From positions 1 to 37,535 of the forward strand of contig SBFR01000204.1 of the NCBI GenBank assembly GCA_006227105.1: 37,535 nt of DNA, given 5' to 3'. Position numbers and translations under genes: made by a program. The stretch is from Bacteroidota bacterium (lineage in GTDB: Bacteria; Bacteroidota; Bacteroidia; Flavobacteriales_D; Crocinitomicaceae). The notes under the pieces are model-generated. The model was not told the DNA's origin, did no database searches, and saw only the letters and a program-made list of their open reading frames with translations. Of this stretch, positions 34,991 through 37,535 are shown piece after piece (the stretch's first letter is position 1; every line of letters starts with the position of its first letter).

Positions 34991-35746
34991 ATGAAATTAC
35001 TTCTGCTCTTCGGAATCGTTTTTCAGATCTATTTTATAACTGCCCAACGAAATGTTGCTGATTCGGCAATTGGCACACCTTGGATTGGAGTACATTATGG
35101 AGGCAACTGGACTGCAGGCGATCTTGCAGATCGATATGGCTTTCTTAATCATGTAGGTGTGATTGCAGGATATAAAACAAAATCGAATTGGTTCTATGGC
35201 CTGGAATCTTCCTTCATATTTGGTAACGATGTTAGAATGACAGGACTATTCGATCACCTTGTCGATTCTCAGGGAAATATTACAGATGTCAATGGAGATA
35301 TTGCTCTTGTGGTTGTTTACCCAAGGGGCATGAACCTGAATCTTGCAGCTGGTAAAGTTTTTCCTGTGCTTGCCCCAAATAAGAATTCAGGGATATTCAT
35401 TCACGGAGGCGTAGGTTATCTCAATCACAGATTAAGAGTAGAGACTCAAGATCAGGTCATCCCTCAATTGGAGCTTGATTATCGAAAAGGATATGATCGC
35501 TTAACAACAGGAGTCAATTTTCATGAATTCATAGGATATTCCTTCATGGCAAACGGAGGTTATTTTAACTTTTTCGGCGGCTTCTATGCTTCCCAAGGAT
35601 TAACTCAAAACAGAAGAACCGTGTTCTTCGATCAACCGGATATTCCCGTCTCCACTGAGACGCGTATGGATATTCAATATGGATTCAAATTTGGTTGGTT
35701 CATTCCTTTCTACAAGAGACAGCCAAAAGAATTTTATTACAACTAA
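34991..35746 (+). CDS. Predicted outer-membrane beta-barrel protein next to waaA
   Basis: A 251-residue protein with signal peptide MKLLLLFGIVFQIYFITA. The mature part has repeated GWxGG-like glycine/aromatic strands (WIGVHYGGNWTAGDLAD, YGLESSFIFGNDVRM, GIFIHGGVGYLNHRLRV, GGYFNFFGGFYASQGL) and ends in MDIQYGFKFGWFIPFY, an outer-membrane barrel pattern. I do not recognise a named family. The waaA start codon overlaps its stop (TAATG), so the two are coupled, and a role in envelope or lipopolysaccharide biology is a reasonable inference. Confidence 0.8.
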   Translation: MKLLLLFGIVFQIYFITAQRNVADSAIGTPWIGVHYGGNWTAGDLADRYGFLNHVGVIAGYKTKSNWFYGLESSFIFGNDVRMTGLFDHLVDSQGNITDVNGDIALVVVYPRGMNLNLAAGKVFPVLAPNKNSGIFIHGGVGYLNHRLRVETQDQVIPQLELDYRKGYDRLTTGVNFHEFIGYSFMANGGYFNFFGGFYASQGLTQNRRTVFFDQPDIPVSTETRMDIQYGFKFGWFIPFYKRQPKEFYYN

Positions 35747-36945
35747 TGATCTTCATCTACAATTTCGGTATCATCCTTTATGGATTAATTATTCGAATTG
35801 CTTCATTGGGTAATGAAAAAGCGAAGAAGTGGGTTGCTGGTCGTAAAAACTGGCATGAAGCCATTCAGCATGATGATAATAAAAGGCTGATCTGGTTTCA
35901 TTGTGCATCATTAGGAGAATTCGATCAAGGCATACCCCTGATCAAGTTGATCAAAGAAAAACAGAAAGATGTCTCGATCGCTGTGAGTTTTTTCTCACCA
36001 TCCGGGATGGAACATTACCAAAAAAGAAACGCTCCGATTGATTTCGCATTTTATTTGCCAGAAGATCGAAGTTCCATAATGAAAGATTTGTTTACAAGAC
36101 TTCAACCTGAAGCTCTATTTCTAGTAAAATATGAATTCTGGCATCACTTAATTGAGACATCGTCAAAGTCGAATGTGCCAGTATATTCAATAAGCACCCT
36201 ATTACGACCTCAACATCGCTTTTTTAAATGGTGGGGCTCGATCTTTCGAAAGGATCTCTCCAAAATTGACTTTTTCTTTGTTCAAAACAAAGAGACATCT
36301 ATCCTTCTTAATTCAATAGGTTTAGACAATCATCTAATAGTGGGTGACACAAGAATAGACAAGGTAATTGCCAACCGTAAAAATGCATCAGAAGACCTCA
36401 GACTGAAAGCCTTTTGCGCTGAAAATGAAATTTTAATCCTAGGCAGCTCTTGGCAATTTGAAGAAGAAATCCTTTCCAAAAGTCAATGGCATACGAGTGG
36501 TCAAAAAACCATTATAGCGCCCCATGACATCTCTCCAAATAACGTAAAAAGAATTCAGTCCTTATTCCCGGATTCTGAGCGATATTCAGAAGCCCCAAGA
36601 GGAAGCAAAATGTTAATTCTTGACACAATCGGACATTTGTCAAATGCCTATCAATATGGGGATTTTGCTTTTATTGGAGGGGGTTCTACAGGTAAACTCC
36701 ATAATATTTTGGAACCTGCAGTTTTTGGTTTACCAGTTGTTTTTGGTCCAAAATACGATCGCTTCCCAGAAGCAAAAGCATTCATAGAAAGCAATATTGG
36801 TTTTTCAATCAGGAACCATCAGGAATTTGATGAAACACTGGATCAAATCAAAAAGAATCAAAAAGAAATTCTATCCGGGCTTGAAAATTATTTAAATGAG
36901 AATCAAGGTGCTTCAGAAAAGATTTATTCCAAGATCTACAGTTGA
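35746..36945 (+). CDS. waaA: 3-deoxy-D-manno-octulosonic acid (Kdo) transferase
   Basis: A 399-residue GT30 glycosyltransferase adding Kdo to lipid IVA at the inner membrane. The ATG at 35746 overlaps the upstream stop and starts directly with a membrane anchor (MIFIYNFGIILYGLIIRIAS); an extended frame back to 35695 lies inside the previous gene and is unlikely. Conserved features: WFHCASLGEFDQGIPLI (with the usual catalytic glutamate), LVKYEFWHHL, STLLRPQHRFFKWWG, VGDTRIDKV, LGSSWQFEEE and GGGSTGKLHNILEPAVFGLP. Its end overlaps the convergent aminotransferase gene by 10 bases. Confidence 0.94.
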   Translation: MIFIYNFGIILYGLIIRIASLGNEKAKKWVAGRKNWHEAIQHDDNKRLIWFHCASLGEFDQGIPLIKLIKEKQKDVSIAVSFFSPSGMEHYQKRNAPIDFAFYLPEDRSSIMKDLFTRLQPEALFLVKYEFWHHLIETSSKSNVPVYSISTLLRPQHRFFKWWGSIFRKDLSKIDFFFVQNKETSILLNSIGLDNHLIVGDTRIDKVIANRKNASEDLRLKAFCAENEILILGSSWQFEEEILSKSQWHTSGQKTIIAPHDISPNNVKRIQSLFPDSERYSEAPRGSKMLILDTIGHLSNAYQYGDFAFIGGGSTGKLHNILEPAVFGLPVVFGPKYDRFPEAKAFIESNIGFSIRNHQEFDETLDQIKKNQKEILSGLENYLNENQGASEKIYSKIYS

Positions 36946-37535
36946 TCTTTCGTCTCTTCGATAGATTCCAAAATTATTTGTGCTGCAGTCCTAATTTCAT
37001 TTTCTGATATGTTTAAGGGTGGCGACAACCTAAAACTATACGGATGAGATAAAAACCAGAAGCTGATCAGACCTTTTTCCATACATTTTAGAACCACCCT
37101 GTTCACCCTTTCATCGGAGGCCATATCAAAAGCGAACATCATACCTATTCGTCTCACAGAAATTATTTCATCCGACGCTCTCAATAATTGTTCGAGAAGC
37201 GCTCCTTTTTCTTCCACTTCTGAAAAATTAATTTCTTCCTTAAAGACCTCAAGACAAGCGGCAGCACTTGCGCAAATAACGGGATGACCTCCAAATGTCG
37301 TAATGTGTCCCAGCATTGGATCGAATGTGAACTTATTCATATGATCCTTACTTGAAACAAGCGCACCAATTGGCATTCCACCGCCAAGAGCCTTCCCTAG
37401 TGTTAAAATGTCCGGAAGAACTTCGAAGTGTTCAAAAGCGAACATTTTTCCTGTTCGTCCCATGCCACACTGAATTTCGTCAAAGATCAACATCGCTCCA
37501 GTTTCATTGCATTTTTTCCTAAGCGCGAGCATAAA
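36936..37535 (-). CDS. Class III aminotransferase (acetylornithine/ornithine type), C-terminal part
   Basis: The frame is open to the window edge, so the gene's 5' part lies outside; about 199 codons are seen. PLP-binding motifs of class III aminotransferases are complete: AMLIFDEIQCGMGRTGKMFAFEHF (aspartate contacting the pyridine nitrogen) and ILTLGKALGGGMPIGALV (catalytic lysine), then HITTFGGHPVICASAAACLEV. The C-terminal FWFLSHPYSFRLSPPLNISENEI fits acetylornithine, ornithine or 4-aminobutyrate aminotransferases. The substrate cannot be settled from this part. No arginine-pathway gene lies beside it in the window. Confidence 0.88.
   Translation of the reverse strand, partial: FMLALRKKCNETGAMLIFDEIQCGMGRTGKMFAFEHFEVLPDILTLGKALGGGMPIGALVSSKDHMNKFTFDPMLGHITTFGGHPVICASAAACLEVFKEEINFSEVEEKGALLEQLLRASDEIISVRRIGMMFAFDMASDERVNRVVLKCMEKGLISFWFLSHPYSFRLSPPLNISENEIRTAAQIILESIEETKDQL

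Noticed and set aside
34912-35061. Small open frame beginning ATGAAAGACCAC before the outer-membrane protein gene
   Set aside because: It overlaps the real gene's signal peptide in another frame, has no recognisable feature and no -7 box of its own.
35695-35745. Extended N-terminus for WaaA
   Set aside because: The extension lies wholly inside the upstream gene; the ATG at 35746 is coupled to that gene's stop and begins directly with the expected membrane anchor.

Overview
The window looks like chromosomal DNA from a member of the Bacteroidota, most likely class Flavobacteriia. The pointers are type IX secretion (T9SS) cargo with both kinds of C-terminal sorting domain, a PorP/SprF protein, -7 boxes of the TAnnTTTG type, almost no Shine-Dalgarno sequences, and modest GC. 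No rRNA, tRNA, CRISPR array, transposase or phage gene was seen. Coding density is very high: no gene-free stretch exceeds about 185 bases.

Layout. (1) 1-7318, cell surface block: the 3' end of a repeat-rich adhesin with a gliding-motility (type B) C-terminus; its PorP/SprF partner; a two-gene membrane signalling pair (TPR/coiled-coil/TM protein overlapping a 4-TM LytTR regulator); then a large beta-helix surface protein with a type A sorting domain. Between the LytTR gene and the surface protein lie two 13-bp direct repeats 21 bp apart and a good promoter. (2) 7342-14991, isoleucine/valine operon ilvE-ilvD-ilvB-ilvN-ilvC-ilvA. It is preceded by a 19-residue Ile/Thr-rich leader peptide and a set of mutually exclusive hairpins ending in an intrinsic terminator, which has the layout of classical ribosome-mediated attenuation. 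(3) 15087-20457, mixed housekeeping genes: ArsC-like protein, a short arginine-decarboxylase-like enzyme, an unrecognised small protein, a VOC protein, a CrtI-type desaturase and LysA. (4) 20595-25964, envelope and cofactor genes: a MuiA-like DUF4139 protein, a DUF6089 barrel, a periplasmic cyclophilin-FKBP fusion with a His-rich tail, NAD kinase coupled to an AcuB-like CBS protein, and divergent pdxJ. (5) 26681-34807 on the minus strand, an eight-gene nucleotide-sugar operon: WbpE-type aminotransferase, Ugd, UDP-xylose synthase, WbpD, WbpB, a TviB/WbpO-type dehydrogenase, RmlB and a PHP-type tyrosine phosphatase. (6) 34991-37535: an outer-membrane protein coupled to the Kdo transferase WaaA, then the end of a class III aminotransferase running off the window.

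How they fit together. Region 1 makes secreted adhesins and possibly a dedicated regulator for one of them. Region 2 is a self-contained Ile/Val pathway that appears to sense charged tRNA-Ile (perhaps tRNA-Thr). Region 5 supplies UDP-glucuronate, UDP-xylose, a UDP-2,3-diacetamido uronic acid and a dTDP-4-keto-6-deoxyglucose to surface glycan synthesis whose glycosyltransferases lie elsewhere. WaaA adds lipid A-core chemistry. The most interesting signals are the ilv attenuator and the split TPR/LytTR pair with its putative operator. All functions come from reading the sequence; no database search or folding program was run.
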